Of a stretch of DNA of 64,000 nucleotides, positions 1-8,455 are shown piece by piece (within the stretch, counting starts at the first letter, position 1; every line of letters begins with the position of its first letter). Source of the stretch: Amycolatopsis mediterranei (GTDB lineage Bacteria > Actinomycetota > Actinomycetes > Mycobacteriales > Pseudonocardiaceae). Both the position numbers and the translations under genes were made by a program. Location: positions 8,862,364-8,926,363 of the forward strand of contig NZ_CP100416.1 in NCBI RefSeq assembly GCF_026017845.1, given 5' to 3'. The notes below the pieces were generated by a model. The model was not told where the DNA came from, ran no database searches, and saw only the letters and a list, made by a program, of their open reading frames with translations.

Positions 1-77
1 CAGCCGAAGCCCGAAACAGCTACGTTCAGGCCCCAGCTGCCTAAAACCCCGTGTCCGCCCCACCGGGGCAACTCCAC

Positions 78-119
78 ACGCGTGTCGTCCACCCAGGCAC
101 GCGTGTCGTCCACCCGGGT
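78..119. repeat. two tandem 21-bp direct repeats
   Basis: Two adjacent copies (78-98 and 99-119) share the core ACGCGTGTCGTCCACCC and differ only near the end. They lie just beyond the stop codon of the phosphodiesterase gene, in non-coding sequence. Nothing else is recognisable in the first 124 bases. Confidence 0.8.
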
Positions 120-124
120 ACGGC

Positions 125-1249
125 CTACCCCTGGGCCAACGCCAGCGGCACCAGCTGCTCGGCACTGGTCAACGACCCGTGCTGCCCGACCAGCGACGTC
201 TCCACGGCCTCCGCGAGCCCCCGGACCATCCCGAACCCGTCCCGGGCCGCGGCGACGACGTCGCCGATGCGCGGCAGGACCCGGTCGCTCACCGTGTGCC
301 CGAACCAGCCCTCGGCGACCGCCTCCTCGCGCGAGCGCACCCAGGCCCGCTCGCCGAGCACCTCCCGCCAGGCCGCGAGGACGTCCGCGGCCGCGCCCGG
401 CTCGGTGTAGACGTGCCGTGCGCGGACCTCGCCCCCGAACGTGCGGACGCCGGCCAGCAGCTCCGGGGCGTCTTCGAGGTCGAGCTTGTCCTCGACGGTC
501 ACCATCCCGTGGTCGGCCACCACGGCGAGCAGCGCTCCGGACGGCAGACCGTCCACAAGGGACTCGACGAGCCGGTCGATCTGCCGCAGCTGCATGCGCC
601 AGGCGGCCGAGCCGGGGCCGTAGACGTGGCCCAGCAAGTCGAGTTCGCTGTGGTAGGCGTAGCAGAACGCGCGCCCGTCCAGCACCGACAACGTCCGCGC
701 GGCGAGGTCGCCGAGCGCGTGGACCCCGGCGTACTGCGCCCCGCTCTGGGTGGCCAGCGTCAAGGCCGTGTCGCGGAACTTGGCCGAGGACACCACGGCC
801 GCGTCGATGCCCGCCGCGGCGGCCCGCTCGAAGGTCGTCGGCAGCGGCTGGACCTCGCGGGGCGGGAGGGCGCCGCGCAGATCGCTGCCGTCTTCGTGGC
901 TGCACCAGCGCAACGCGTTGAGCACGCCGGTGCCGGGCATCTCGAAGGTGTAGCCGACCATCCCGTGCTCGCCGGACGCGAGCCCGGTGCCGATCGCGGC
1001 GACCCCGGCGGCCGTCGTCGACGGGAAGCCCACGCGCAGCGGCTCGCGGGCGAGCTCGGTCAGCACCGGGGCGTCCGCGGCGTGCTCGGCGAGAAGCTCC
1101 CAGCCGAGCCCGTCGACCAGCAGCACGCCGGCGCTGCGGGCCTCCGGCAACGCCAGAACGTTCCCGCAGCCGGGCACCCCGAGCGCGGCGAGCAGGGACG
1201 GGACGACCTGGCCGAGGTGCGGGACGTCGGCGAGCGAGGGCGGCTGCAC
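125..1249 (-). CDS. alkaline phosphatase superfamily phosphodiesterase/pyrophosphatase
   Basis: A 374-residue enzyme of the nucleotide pyrophosphatase/phosphodiesterase branch of the alkaline phosphatase superfamily, expected to hydrolyse phosphodiester or pyrophosphate bonds with two bound metals. Visible motifs in order are VDGLGWELL (first metal aspartate), FPSTTAAG with the likely threonine nucleophile, DLLGH in the middle, and VVADHGM near the C terminus. No signal peptide or membrane segment is seen, so it should be cytoplasmic. The reading frame is open further upstream, but the GTG at 1249 gives a normal N terminus and leaves room for the divergent FmdB gene 45 bases away. The substrate cannot be told from sequence. 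Confidence 0.85.
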   Translation of the reverse strand: MQPPSLADVPHLGQVVPSLLAALGVPGCGNVLALPEARSAGVLLVDGLGWELLAEHAADAPVLTELAREPLRVGFPSTTAAGVAAIGTGLASGEHGMVGYTFEMPGTGVLNALRWCSHEDGSDLRGALPPREVQPLPTTFERAAAAGIDAAVVSSAKFRDTALTLATQSGAQYAGVHALGDLAARTLSVLDGRAFCYAYHSELDLLGHVYGPGSAAWRMQLRQIDRLVESLVDGLPSGALLAVVADHGMVTVEDKLDLEDAPELLAGVRTFGGEVRARHVYTEPGAAADVLAAWREVLGERAWVRSREEAVAEGWFGHTVSDRVLPRIGDVVAAARDGFGMVRGLAEAVETSLVGQHGSLTSAEQLVPLALAQG

Positions 1250-1294
1250 GCGCCCAGCTTCCCATCCCCGGGCGCCTCCGGCGATAATCGCGGC

Positions 1295-1501
1295 ATGCCG
1301 ACCTACGCCTACCGCTGCCGCGAGTGCACCGAGACCTTCGAGCTCCTGCGCCCGATGAGCGAATCCAGTGCGCCGGCGGCCTGCCCGGAGGGCCACGCCG
1401 ACACCGTCAAGCTGCTCACCACGGTCGCCCTCACCGGGGCCGCGAGCGGTCCCGCGGCCCCGGCCGGCGGCGGCTGCTGCGGTGGCGGCTGCTGCGGCTG
1501 A
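1295..1501 (+). CDS. FmdB-family small zinc-ribbon protein
   Basis: A 68-residue protein starting MPTYAYRC. The CxxC pair in RCREC, with a later Cys-Pro-Glu-Gly-His, marks the FmdB/CxxC_CXXC_SSSS zinc ribbon, a putative regulatory or metal-binding fold of uncertain function. The C terminus is an Ala/Gly/Pro-rich tail ending GGGCCGGGCCG, a cluster of four cysteines that resembles a second metal-binding patch. It is transcribed away from the phosphodiesterase gene and converges on the PLP enzyme gene, whose stop lies 7 bases away. Confidence 0.85.
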   Translation: MPTYAYRCRECTETFELLRPMSESSAPAACPEGHADTVKLLTTVALTGAASGPAAPAGGGCCGGGCCG

Positions 1502-1507
1502 CCAGGC

Positions 1508-2626
1508 TCAGCCGACCTTCAGCGCCTGCTCCAGATCGGCCCACAGATCCTCGACGTCCTCCAAACCGACGGACATCCGGATCAGCTGGTCGGACACGCC
1601 GGCGCTTTGGCGGTCGCCCTCGTCGACGATCCGGTGGCTGATCGAGCCCGGGTGCTGGATCAGCGTGTCGACGCTGCCGAGGCTGACGGCCGGCGTGATC
1701 AGCCGGACCGCCGCGATCAGGGCGTGCGGGTCGCCGCCGACCTCGAACGCCACCAGCGGGCCGCCGATCCGCGGGTAGTGGACGGCGGTCACGGCCGGGT
1801 GCTCGCGGAGCCGTGACGCCAGCGTCGCCGCGGTCGCGGAGGCGGCGTTGACGCGCAGCGGCAGCGTGGAAAGCCCGCGCAGCAACAGGTATCCGGCGAG
1901 CGGGTGCAGCACGCCGCCGGTGGCGAAGCGGATCTGGCGCAGCCGGGCGGCTTCCGGCGCGTCGCACGCGACGATCCCGCCCATCACGTCGCCGTGGCCG
2001 CCGAGGAACTTCGTCGCGCTGTGCAGCACCAGCCGGGCGCCGTGGCGGCCGGGGCGCTGCAGGACCGGGGTGGCGAACGTGTTGTCCACCAGGAGAGGCA
2101 CGTCGCCACAAGCACGGGCCAGCTCGGCGATGTCCGCCTCGGCCAGGGTCGGGTTCGCCGGCGTCTCGACGAACACCAGCCCGGTGTCCGGCCGCAGCGC
2201 GGCGGTGACGGCGCCGGGTGCGGCCCAGGTGACCTCCGTGCCGAGCAGCCCGGACTCGAGCAGGTGGTCACTGCAGCCGTAGAGCGGGCGCACCGCGACG
2301 ACGTGCCGTTTCCCTTGCGCCACCGCGGAAAGCAGGCAGGCCGAGACGGCGGCCATGCCGCTGGCGAACGCGACGCCGTGGTCGAAGCCTTCGAGCTCGG
2401 CGAGCGCGCGCTCGAACCGTTCGACGGTCGGGTTGCCCACCCGCCCGTAGATCGGCGGGCCGTCGAGCTCGGCGCCGGCGGCGAAGGCGTCGATCCGGGC
2501 GGCTTCGGCGGCACTGTCGCGGGACGGGTAGGTCGTGGACAGGTCGAGCGGAGCGGCGTGCACGCCGAGGTCCGTGAGATCGTCACGGCCGGCGTGGACG
2601 GCCCGCGTGCGCAGCGAGGAAGTCAT
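1508..2626 (-). CDS. Cys/Met metabolism PLP-dependent lyase/synthase
   Basis: A 372-residue member of the trans-sulfuration enzyme family (cystathionine gamma-synthase, cystathionine gamma-lyase, methionine gamma-lyase). It has the substrate-loop YGRVGNPT, the cofactor region FASGMAAVSA, the aspartate in LLVDNTFATPV and the PLP lysine in SATKFLGGHGD. Length is close to the family norm of about 380-400. Sequence alone does not separate the three activities. The divergent Lrp-type regulator 58 bases upstream suggests amino-acid-responsive expression and leans toward a catabolic lyase such as methionine gamma-lyase, but that is inference. Confidence 0.85.
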   Translation of the reverse strand: MTSSLRTRAVHAGRDDLTDLGVHAAPLDLSTTYPSRDSAAEAARIDAFAAGAELDGPPIYGRVGNPTVERFERALAELEGFDHGVAFASGMAAVSACLLSAVAQGKRHVVAVRPLYGCSDHLLESGLLGTEVTWAAPGAVTAALRPDTGLVFVETPANPTLAEADIAELARACGDVPLLVDNTFATPVLQRPGRHGARLVLHSATKFLGGHGDVMGGIVACDAPEAARLRQIRFATGGVLHPLAGYLLLRGLSTLPLRVNAASATAATLASRLREHPAVTAVHYPRIGGPLVAFEVGGDPHALIAAVRLITPAVSLGSVDTLIQHPGSISHRIVDEGDRQSAGVSDQLIRMSVGLEDVEDLWADLEQALKVG

Positions 2627-2684
2627 GCCAGCATGGTCGAGCTTTCACCGGACCAGGAGCAACACTCTCGGATATCATTCGGCG

Positions 2685-3161
2685 ATGTCCGATTCTGTCG
2701 AACTGAGTCCGGTGGATCTCGAAATCCTGCGGCTGCTGCAGAACGATGCCCGGGTCACCAACAAGGACCTGGCGGCCGCGGTCGGCATCGCGCCGTCGAC
2801 GTGCCTGGACCGCGTCGCCCGGCTGCGGGACACCGGCGTGATCACCGGCCAGCACGCGTCGGTCGACGCGGCGAAGCTCGGGCGGCCGCTGGAGGCCTTC
2901 CTGTTCGTCCAGGTCCGCCCGCACCGGCGGCCGCTGGTCGACCCGTTCATCGAGCACCTGCTCTCCCTGCCGGAGGTGCGGGCGGTCTACCACCTGACCG
3001 GGCCGGACGACTTCCTCGCGCACGTCGCGACCAGCTCCGCCGGGGAGCTGCAGCGGCTGGTCCTCGACGAGCTGACCGCGCGGGACGAGGTCGCCCGGGT
3101 CCACACCAACCTGGTGTTCCAGCACTGGAGCGGCGGTCCGCTGCTGCCGCCGGGCACCTGA
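2685..3161 (+). CDS. Lrp/AsnC-family transcriptional regulator
   Basis: A 158-residue regulator with an N-terminal winged helix-turn-helix (DLEILRLLQNDAR, then NKDLAAAVGIAPSTCLDR, residues about 8-45) and a C-terminal RAM ligand-binding domain (VRAVYHLTGPDDFLAHV). The ATG at 2685 places the HTH at the usual distance from the N terminus; an upstream in-frame start would add residues absent from the family. It is divergent from the PLP lyase gene, so its most likely target is the shared intergenic region. Confidence 0.9.
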   Translation: MSDSVELSPVDLEILRLLQNDARVTNKDLAAAVGIAPSTCLDRVARLRDTGVITGQHASVDAAKLGRPLEAFLFVQVRPHRRPLVDPFIEHLLSLPEVRAVYHLTGPDDFLAHVATSSAGELQRLVLDELTARDEVARVHTNLVFQHWSGGPLLPPGT

Positions 3162-3163
3162 GC

Positions 3164-3688
3164 TCAGAGGCTCTCGAGCCACCGGCGGGTCTCGCGCGGG
3201 GACGTCAGCCGGACGACGACCGGGCCGGGCGACTCGACGGCCCACGCCCGGATGCGGGCCCGCTTGCGCGCGAACGACCTGAAGTGCCAGCGGACGATCG
3301 AGTCGGCGGAGAACACCTGGCGCACCGACTCGACGTTCCCGTTGCAGATCCGCTTGCGTGTCACCGTCCGCACCAGCGTCCGGCGCACCAGGCGGCCCAG
3401 CGAAAGCCAGCGCGGGTAGTCGAGGCCCACGACCAGCTGCGTGCGGGGCAGGACGAGGTCCTGCCACGAGTTGTAGACGGCGTCGAGGACCCAGCGCTCC
3501 TGCGCGCACACCTCGGCGATCCGGCGCCGCTGTTCTTCGTCAGGAGTGCCGACCCAGCCCGGCTGCCAGCAGATGTCGTCCGCGGGGTGGTAGGGCAGGC
3601 CGGTGCGCTCGGCGATCCGGGCCGCGAGCGTCGACTTGCCCGAGCCCGTCACGCCGACGACGACGATGCGCTCAGGCGTCGAGGTCAC
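3164..3688 (-). CDS. P-loop NTPase, adenylate kinase-like
   Basis: A 174-residue P-loop protein with Walker A GVTGSGKST at residues about 12-20 and the substrate-loop sequence LPYHPADDICWQPGW. This layout is typical of the adenylate kinase-related family often annotated as AAA family ATPase or topology modulation protein. The actual phosphoryl acceptor is unknown. The start codon at 3688 overlaps the end of the upstream Lrp gene by 17 bases, so the two are probably co-transcribed. Confidence 0.8.
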   Translation of the reverse strand: MTSTPERIVVVGVTGSGKSTLAARIAERTGLPYHPADDICWQPGWVGTPDEEQRRRIAEVCAQERWVLDAVYNSWQDLVLPRTQLVVGLDYPRWLSLGRLVRRTLVRTVTRKRICNGNVESVRQVFSADSIVRWHFRSFARKRARIRAWAVESPGPVVVRLTSPRETRRWLESL

Positions 3689-4136
3689 GGGCGGGCTCCC
3701 GCGGTCCGCGGTAGGGCAATGTCTGGCTGTAGACGACGTTCGTGGTGGTGCTGCCGAACTGCGCGAGCTCGTCCATGGTGTGCTCGAGGTGGGCCATGGA
3801 GGCCGCGGCGATCTTGAGCGTGTAGCAGTCGTCGCCGGTGGTGCGCAGGCATTCGAGGATCTCGGAGCGCTCGCCGAGCAGCGTGTGCAGCGGCTCGTGG
3901 CGGCTGCCCGGGTACTTGAGCCGGACCACGGCGAGCACCGGGTAGCCGACCTTGGCGAGGTCGATTTCCGCGCGGTAGCCGCTGATCACGCCGGCGGTCT
4001 CGAGCCGCCGGAGCCGTTCGGTCGCCGCGGACGCGCTGAGGTTCACCCGGCGGCCGAGCTCGGTGAGCGGCAACCGGGCGTCGCGCTGGAGCTCGGCCAG
4101 GATGGCCCAGTCCGTCGGATCGAGACTCTCGGTCAT
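3672..4136 (-). CDS. Lrp/AsnC-family transcriptional regulator
   Basis: A 154-residue regulator: HTH from DWAILAELQRDARLPL through LSASAATERLRRL (residues about 8-45), then a RAM domain with VISGYRAEIDLAKVGYPV and CLRTTGDDCYTLKIA. ATG at 4136 gives the standard Lrp length. It is the first gene of a short minus-strand unit with the P-loop NTPase and is divergent from the F420-type oxidoreductase operon at 4230, which is a candidate target. It is not a close duplicate of the Lrp protein at 2685. Confidence 0.9.
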   Translation of the reverse strand: MTESLDPTDWAILAELQRDARLPLTELGRRVNLSASAATERLRRLETAGVISGYRAEIDLAKVGYPVLAVVRLKYPGSRHEPLHTLLGERSEILECLRTTGDDCYTLKIAAASMAHLEHTMDELAQFGSTTTNVVYSQTLPYRGPREPARDLDA

Positions 4137-4229
4137 CCGCCGAACATACCGTGGGATCCACGGCGGAACGGGCCGAACGCCGTGACCAATCCCTTCCGGT
4201 CCTGGCTCGGCCGCCGATAGCCTTTTGCG

Positions 4230-5069
4230 GTGAAGATCGGCGTGAACGTCCCCAACTTCGGGCCCGGCACGGACCCGGGCGTGCTGCGCGCCTGGGCGCA
4301 GACGGTGGAGGGGCTGGGCTACGACCTGCTGATGGTGTCCGACCACGTCGCCATCACGCCGGACGTCGCCGGGCAGTACCCCGCGCCGTTCTACGAGCCG
4401 TTCACGACGTTGTCGTGGCTGGCCGGAGTCACGCAGCGGGTGCGGCTGGGCACCACCGTGCTGGTGGTGCCGTACCGGCATCCGCTGCTGGTGGCGCGGA
4501 TGGCGGCGAACCTGCACGAGCTGAGCGGCGGCCGGCTCGTGCTCGGCGCCGGGATCGGCTGGGCGAAGCAGGAGTTCGACGCGCTGGGGGTGCCGTTCGA
4601 GCAGCGGGGCAAGCTCACCGGCGAGTACCTGCGGACGATCCGCGCGGCGTGGGCCGAGCGCGACGACTACCGCGTGGATCCGATCCCGCTGTGGCTGGGC
4701 GGGCACAGCGACGCCGGGCTGCGCCGGGCGGTGGAGCTCGGCGACGCGTGGCACCCGCTGCGGCTGACGATGGCCGGGTTCCGGGAAACGCTGGGGCGCT
4801 TGGAAAAGCTGGCGGGCGACCGGCCGCTACCCGCGTTCGCGCCACGGATCCTGCTGCGCGTGACGGCGGCGCCGGTGACCGGGCCGGAGCGGCGGGCCGG
4901 CGAAGGAACGCTCGAGCAGGTCATCGACGATCTGGCGCAGTTGCGGGCGATGGGGGCGGACACCGTCGTGCTCGACCCGTTCGACTCGGACCCGGCCGAA
5001 ACGCTGCGCCCGGAGGTGGCGTGGCGAGACCTCGCGGCGGTGGCCGCGTCCTGGAAGGAGAACCGGTGA
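4230..5069 (+). CDS. LLM-class F420-dependent oxidoreductase
   Basis: A 279-residue luciferase-like (TIM-barrel) oxidoreductase. It carries LMVSDHVA, the segment VRLGTTVLVVPYRHPLLVAR and the flavin-loop-like LVLGAGIGWAKQEFDALG, the pattern of actinobacterial F420-using members. The GTG start at 4230 is chosen because MKIGVNVPNFGPG is the usual N-terminal strand. It heads a three-gene unit with four-base GTGA overlaps to the deaminase and TrmO genes. The substrate is unknown. Confidence 0.87.
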   Translation: MKIGVNVPNFGPGTDPGVLRAWAQTVEGLGYDLLMVSDHVAITPDVAGQYPAPFYEPFTTLSWLAGVTQRVRLGTTVLVVPYRHPLLVARMAANLHELSGGRLVLGAGIGWAKQEFDALGVPFEQRGKLTGEYLRTIRAAWAERDDYRVDPIPLWLGGHSDAGLRRAVELGDAWHPLRLTMAGFRETLGRLEKLAGDRPLPAFAPRILLRVTAAPVTGPERRAGEGTLEQVIDDLAQLRAMGADTVVLDPFDSDPAETLRPEVAWRDLAAVAASWKENR

Positions 5070-5491
5070 AGGACACCGAAGAAACCCTGCTGCGGCGGGC
5101 GATCGAGCTCGCCCGCGAAGCGCGCGAGGAACACGGCAACCCGCCGTTCGGCTCCCTGCTGGCCGACGCCGACGGCAAGATCCTGGCCGAAGACCGCAAC
5201 ACCTCGCTGACCGACAACGACATCACGGCCCACCCGGAACTGAAGCTGGCCCGCTGGGCGGCGCAGAACCTGGACCCGGAGACCGCGGCGGCCACGACGA
5301 TGTTCACCAGCACGCAGCCGTGCGGGATGTGCACCGGCGCGATCGAGCGGTCCGGGCTCGGCCGCGTCGTCTACGCGCTGTCGACGGAACAGTTCCTCAC
5401 GCTGCGGCCGCCGGTCACCTGGGGGTACGAGTCGGAGGGCCCGGCGCTGTTCGACGAGGCCCGCGTGCCGGTCGAGGGCTATTACCGGTGA
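5066..5491 (+). CDS. nucleoside/cytidine-type deaminase
   Basis: A 141-residue zinc deaminase of the CMP/dCMP superfamily. The zinc and proton-shuttle motif HPE occurs in ITAHPELKLARWA and the second zinc motif PCGMC in TQPCGMCTGAI. The C-terminal region resembles guanine deaminase or tRNA-adenosine deaminase relatives, but the absence of tRNA-binding features favours a free nucleobase or nucleoside substrate. Translation is coupled to the upstream oxidoreductase through a GTGA overlap. Confidence 0.85.
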   Translation: MKDTEETLLRRAIELAREAREEHGNPPFGSLLADADGKILAEDRNTSLTDNDITAHPELKLARWAAQNLDPETAAATTMFTSTQPCGMCTGAIERSGLGRVVYALSTEQFLTLRPPVTWGYESEGPALFDEARVPVEGYYR

Positions 5492-5898
5492 CGAGTTACC
5501 AGGTGCGCCCGGTGGCGCACATCGAGTCGCCCCTGACGGACCGCTCGGCGGCCCCGAAGCAGGGCGACGAGGGCGCGCCGCCGTCCCGGGTGGTCTTCGC
5601 CCCGGAGTTCACCCCGGCGGCGGCCGACCTGCGGCCGGGCGACCGCCTGATCCTCCTGACCTGGCTGCACGAGGCGGACCGCGACGTCCAGGCGGTCCAC
5701 CCCCGCGGCGACCGCGACCGCCCGAGCACCGGCGTGTTCTCGACGCGCTCGCCGGACCGCCCGAACCCGATCGGCCTCCACACGGTCACGGTGACGGCGA
5801 TCGAGGGCGCCGCGCTCACGGTCACGGGCTCGGAAGCCATCGACGGCACCCCGGTGCTCGACGTGAAACCGGTCCTCGGCGAGGTGGCCGAGCGCTGA
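5488..5898 (+). CDS. trmO: tRNA (t6A37) N6-methyltransferase TrmO (TsaA-like)
   Basis: A 136-residue member of the UPF0066/TsaA-like family. E. coli TrmO uses S-adenosylmethionine to methylate the t6A37 base of certain tRNAs. Diagnostic motifs are VAHIESP at the N terminus, GVFSTRSPDRPNPIGLH in the middle and IDGTPVLDVKP near the end. The protein is only the beta-barrel methyltransferase core, without the C-terminal extension of the E. coli enzyme. Start GTG overlaps the deaminase stop by four bases. Confidence 0.85.
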   Translation: MTSYQVRPVAHIESPLTDRSAAPKQGDEGAPPSRVVFAPEFTPAAADLRPGDRLILLTWLHEADRDVQAVHPRGDRDRPSTGVFSTRSPDRPNPIGLHTVTVTAIEGAALTVTGSEAIDGTPVLDVKPVLGEVAER

Positions 5899-7665
5899 TC
5901 AGTAGTCCTTGAAGCCCTTCCCGGTCTTCCGGCCCAGCCGCCCCGCGGTCACCAGGTGCTCCAACAGCGGCGCCGGCGCGAAGCCTTCCTCGCGGAACTC
6001 GTTGTACAGCGTCCGCTGGATGGCCAGGGAGACGTCGAGGCCGACGACGTCCAGCAGCTCGAACGGGCCCATCGGCAGGCCGCAGCCGACCTTCATGGCC
6101 GTGTCGATGTCGTTCGCGCCCGCGTAGTGGGCTTCAAGCATCTTCACCGCGTCGTTGAGGTACGGGAACAGCAGCGCGTTGACGATGAAGCCCGCGCGGT
6201 CGCCGCAGTGCACCGCGTGCTTGCCCACCGCCTTGCAGACCGCGCTCGCCGTTGCCACCACGTCCGGGGCCGTCGCGATCGTCGACACCACCTCGACCAG
6301 CTTCATCACGGGGGCCGGGTTGAAGAAGTGGAGGCCGACCACGTCGGACGGCCGGGACGTCGAGGCGGCGCACTCGATCACCGGCAGCGAAGACGTCGTC
6401 GTCGCCAGGACCGCGCCCGGGCGGACCACTTCGTCCAGCGCCGCGAACACCGCCTGCTTGACCGGCAATTCCTCGGCCACCGCTTCGATGACCAGGTCGA
6501 CGTCGGCCAGTGCCTCGAAGTCGGTCACCGGGGTGATCCGCGCCAGTGCCGCCGCGGCGTCCTCTTCGGACAGTTTGCCCTTGACCACGGCCTTGTCGAG
6601 TGACTTCTTGACGCGAGCCACCGACGCCTGCGCCTTCTCGAGGCTCCGGGCGCGCAGCACGACGTCGAGGCCGCGCTTGGCGAACACCTCCGCGATGCCG
6701 GTGGCCATCGTGCCGGTGCCGACCACGCCGACCCGCGCCACCGGGCGTGGCGGGACACCCTCCACTGTGGACACGACACCGGAGGAGACCACGGTGGGCG
6801 AGTCCGGGGCGTCGTAGGTGTAGAAGCCCCGGCCGGTCTTGCGGCCCAGCAGACCCGCCGTGATCATCTGCTTGAGCAGCGGCGCGGGCGCGTGCAGGCG
6901 GTTGCGGGACTGGTGGTACATCGTGTCGAGGATTTCGTTCGCGGTGTCCAGCCCGATCAGGTCGAGCAGCGCGAGCGGGCCCATCGGGTAGCCGCAGCCG
7001 AAGCGCATCGCGGCGTCGAGGTCCTCGCGGGTGGCGTAGCGCTGCTCGTACATCCGCACCGCGTGGTTGAGGTAACCGAAGAGCAGCGCGTTGGCGATGA
7101 ACCCGGCGCGGTCGCCGATCACCACCGGCACCTTGCCCAGCCGCTCGGCGAACTCGACGACTTCGGCGACCACGTCCGGCTCGGTCACCACCGTCTTGAC
7201 GATCTCGACGAGCTTCAGCACCGGCGCCGGGTTGAAGAAGTGCATGCCGACGACCTTGCCGGGCCGCGCGGTGTGCACGCCGATCTCGGTGATCGACAGC
7301 GAAGACGTGTTGGACGCGAAGACCACTTCGGGCCGGGTGATCTTGTCCAGCTCGGCGAAGACCTCGGCCTTCAGCTCGAGGCTCTCCGGGATCGCCTCGA
7401 TCACCAGATCCACTTCGGACAGATCCGACAGCGACGTGCTGTAGTGGATCCGGTCCAGCAGCGCCGCCCGCCCGGGCGCGTCCAGCTTGCCGCCGGAGAG
7501 CGCCCGTTCGGTGGAGTGCTCGAGGTGGCCGCGGCCGCGCGCGACGCCCGCTTCGTCGAGTTCGACCGTGACGACGTCGAGTCCGCTGCGCGCGAGCACT
7601 TCGGCGATCCCGGCCCCCATGGTGCCCAGGCCGACCACACCGACCGTCGAAATGTCCCGCACCAT
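5899..7665 (-). CDS. two-unit 3-hydroxyacyl-CoA dehydrogenase (tandem fusion)
   Basis: A 588-residue protein made of two consecutive 3-hydroxyacyl-CoA/3-hydroxybutyryl-CoA dehydrogenase units. Unit 1 (residues about 5-285) has the NAD-binding GVVGLGTMGAG, the active-site HFFNPAPVLKLVE and the C-terminal GRKTGRGFYTY. Unit 2 (about 305-588) repeats all three as GVVGTGTMATG, HFFNPAPVMKLVE and GRKTGKGF. Both therefore look catalytically competent. It should oxidise 3-hydroxyacyl-CoA during beta-oxidation or butanoate metabolism. ATG at 7665 is preceded by TGGAGGCC. A linker of roughly 20 residues separates the units. Confidence 0.9.
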   Translation of the reverse strand: MVRDISTVGVVGLGTMGAGIAEVLARSGLDVVTVELDEAGVARGRGHLEHSTERALSGGKLDAPGRAALLDRIHYSTSLSDLSEVDLVIEAIPESLELKAEVFAELDKITRPEVVFASNTSSLSITEIGVHTARPGKVVGMHFFNPAPVLKLVEIVKTVVTEPDVVAEVVEFAERLGKVPVVIGDRAGFIANALLFGYLNHAVRMYEQRYATREDLDAAMRFGCGYPMGPLALLDLIGLDTANEILDTMYHQSRNRLHAPAPLLKQMITAGLLGRKTGRGFYTYDAPDSPTVVSSGVVSTVEGVPPRPVARVGVVGTGTMATGIAEVFAKRGLDVVLRARSLEKAQASVARVKKSLDKAVVKGKLSEEDAAAALARITPVTDFEALADVDLVIEAVAEELPVKQAVFAALDEVVRPGAVLATTTSSLPVIECAASTSRPSDVVGLHFFNPAPVMKLVEVVSTIATAPDVVATASAVCKAVGKHAVHCGDRAGFIVNALLFPYLNDAVKMLEAHYAGANDIDTAMKVGCGLPMGPFELLDVVGLDVSLAIQRTLYNEFREEGFAPAPLLEHLVTAGRLGRKTGKGFKDY

Positions 7666-7783
7666 CGAGGCCTCCAGAGATGTTACTCGCTGGTAATTGC
7701 CCCGACTCTCCCACACGGGACCGCCGGAAGCCCAGACGGAATCGAGTCAGTACCGCTCAAGTCACCCGGCCGAGCGCCCGGCT

Positions 7784-8455
7784 TCACTCGCCGAAATTGC
7801 CGTCCACCAGCTCCTTCGCCTTCTCCAGCGCGGCGGAAGCCTGCGGCCCGCGCGCTCGCACGCGGATCCGGTCGCCCTGGCGCGCGCCGAGCGACATCAG
7901 GGCCAGGACGCTGTGTCCGTCGGCCTCCTGATCGCCGAGCCGGACCGTCACCTCGGCGTCGAACTCGCTGAGCGTGCGCACCAGCACCGCGGCGGGCCGG
8001 GCGTGCAGCCCGACCTCGTTGTGCAGCTCCAGTTCGATTTCGGCGGAATCGGCCGGAGCCTCGGCCGGGGCCAGGTCCTCGGGGAGGCCGGCCGCCGCGG
8101 CGGCCTCGGCCACCGCCTTGCGGTCCTGCCCCGCCTGCGCGGCGACCGCCGCCGCGATCGCGCCCTCGACCAGCGGGCCGTCCGCGACGACCGCGGCCGA
8201 GGGGTCGGCCAGTGATTCGACGGCGAGCTCGGCCGTCATCTGCGCGCTGCCCAGGTCGTAGAGCAGCACGACGCCGTCGCCGGAGTCGGCGCGCTGGGTG
8301 GCGGCGACGACCTCGTCGTAGTCCGTGCCGATCGAGCCGTCGGAGAGGCCGCCTGCCGGGAGGATGGTGACGTCCGGCGCCATCTGGGCGGCCAGCTCGG
8401 CCAGGCCTTCGGCGAGCTTCGCACTGTGCGACACGAGCACGATTCCCACGCTCAC
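7784..8455 (-). CDS. dhaM: DhaM-HPr fusion, PEP-dependent dihydroxyacetone kinase phosphotransfer subunit
   Basis: A 223-residue fusion. Residues 1-130 form the EIIA-Man-like DhaM domain with its histidine in VLVSHSAKLAEGL. After an Ala/Glu-rich linker, residues about 138-223 form an HPr domain with the phosphohistidine loop GLHARPAAVLVR. It relays phosphate from PEP, via enzyme I, to ADP tightly bound on DhaL. E. coli DhaM also carries a truncated enzyme I domain; that is absent here, so a separate enzyme I must supply phosphate. GTG start overlaps the dhaL stop by four bases. Confidence 0.93.
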   Translation of the reverse strand: MSVGIVLVSHSAKLAEGLAELAAQMAPDVTILPAGGLSDGSIGTDYDEVVAATQRADSGDGVVLLYDLGSAQMTAELAVESLADPSAAVVADGPLVEGAIAAAVAAQAGQDRKAVAEAAAAAGLPEDLAPAEAPADSAEIELELHNEVGLHARPAAVLVRTLSEFDAEVTVRLGDQEADGHSVLALMSLGARQGDRIRVRARGPQASAALEKAKELVDGNFGE

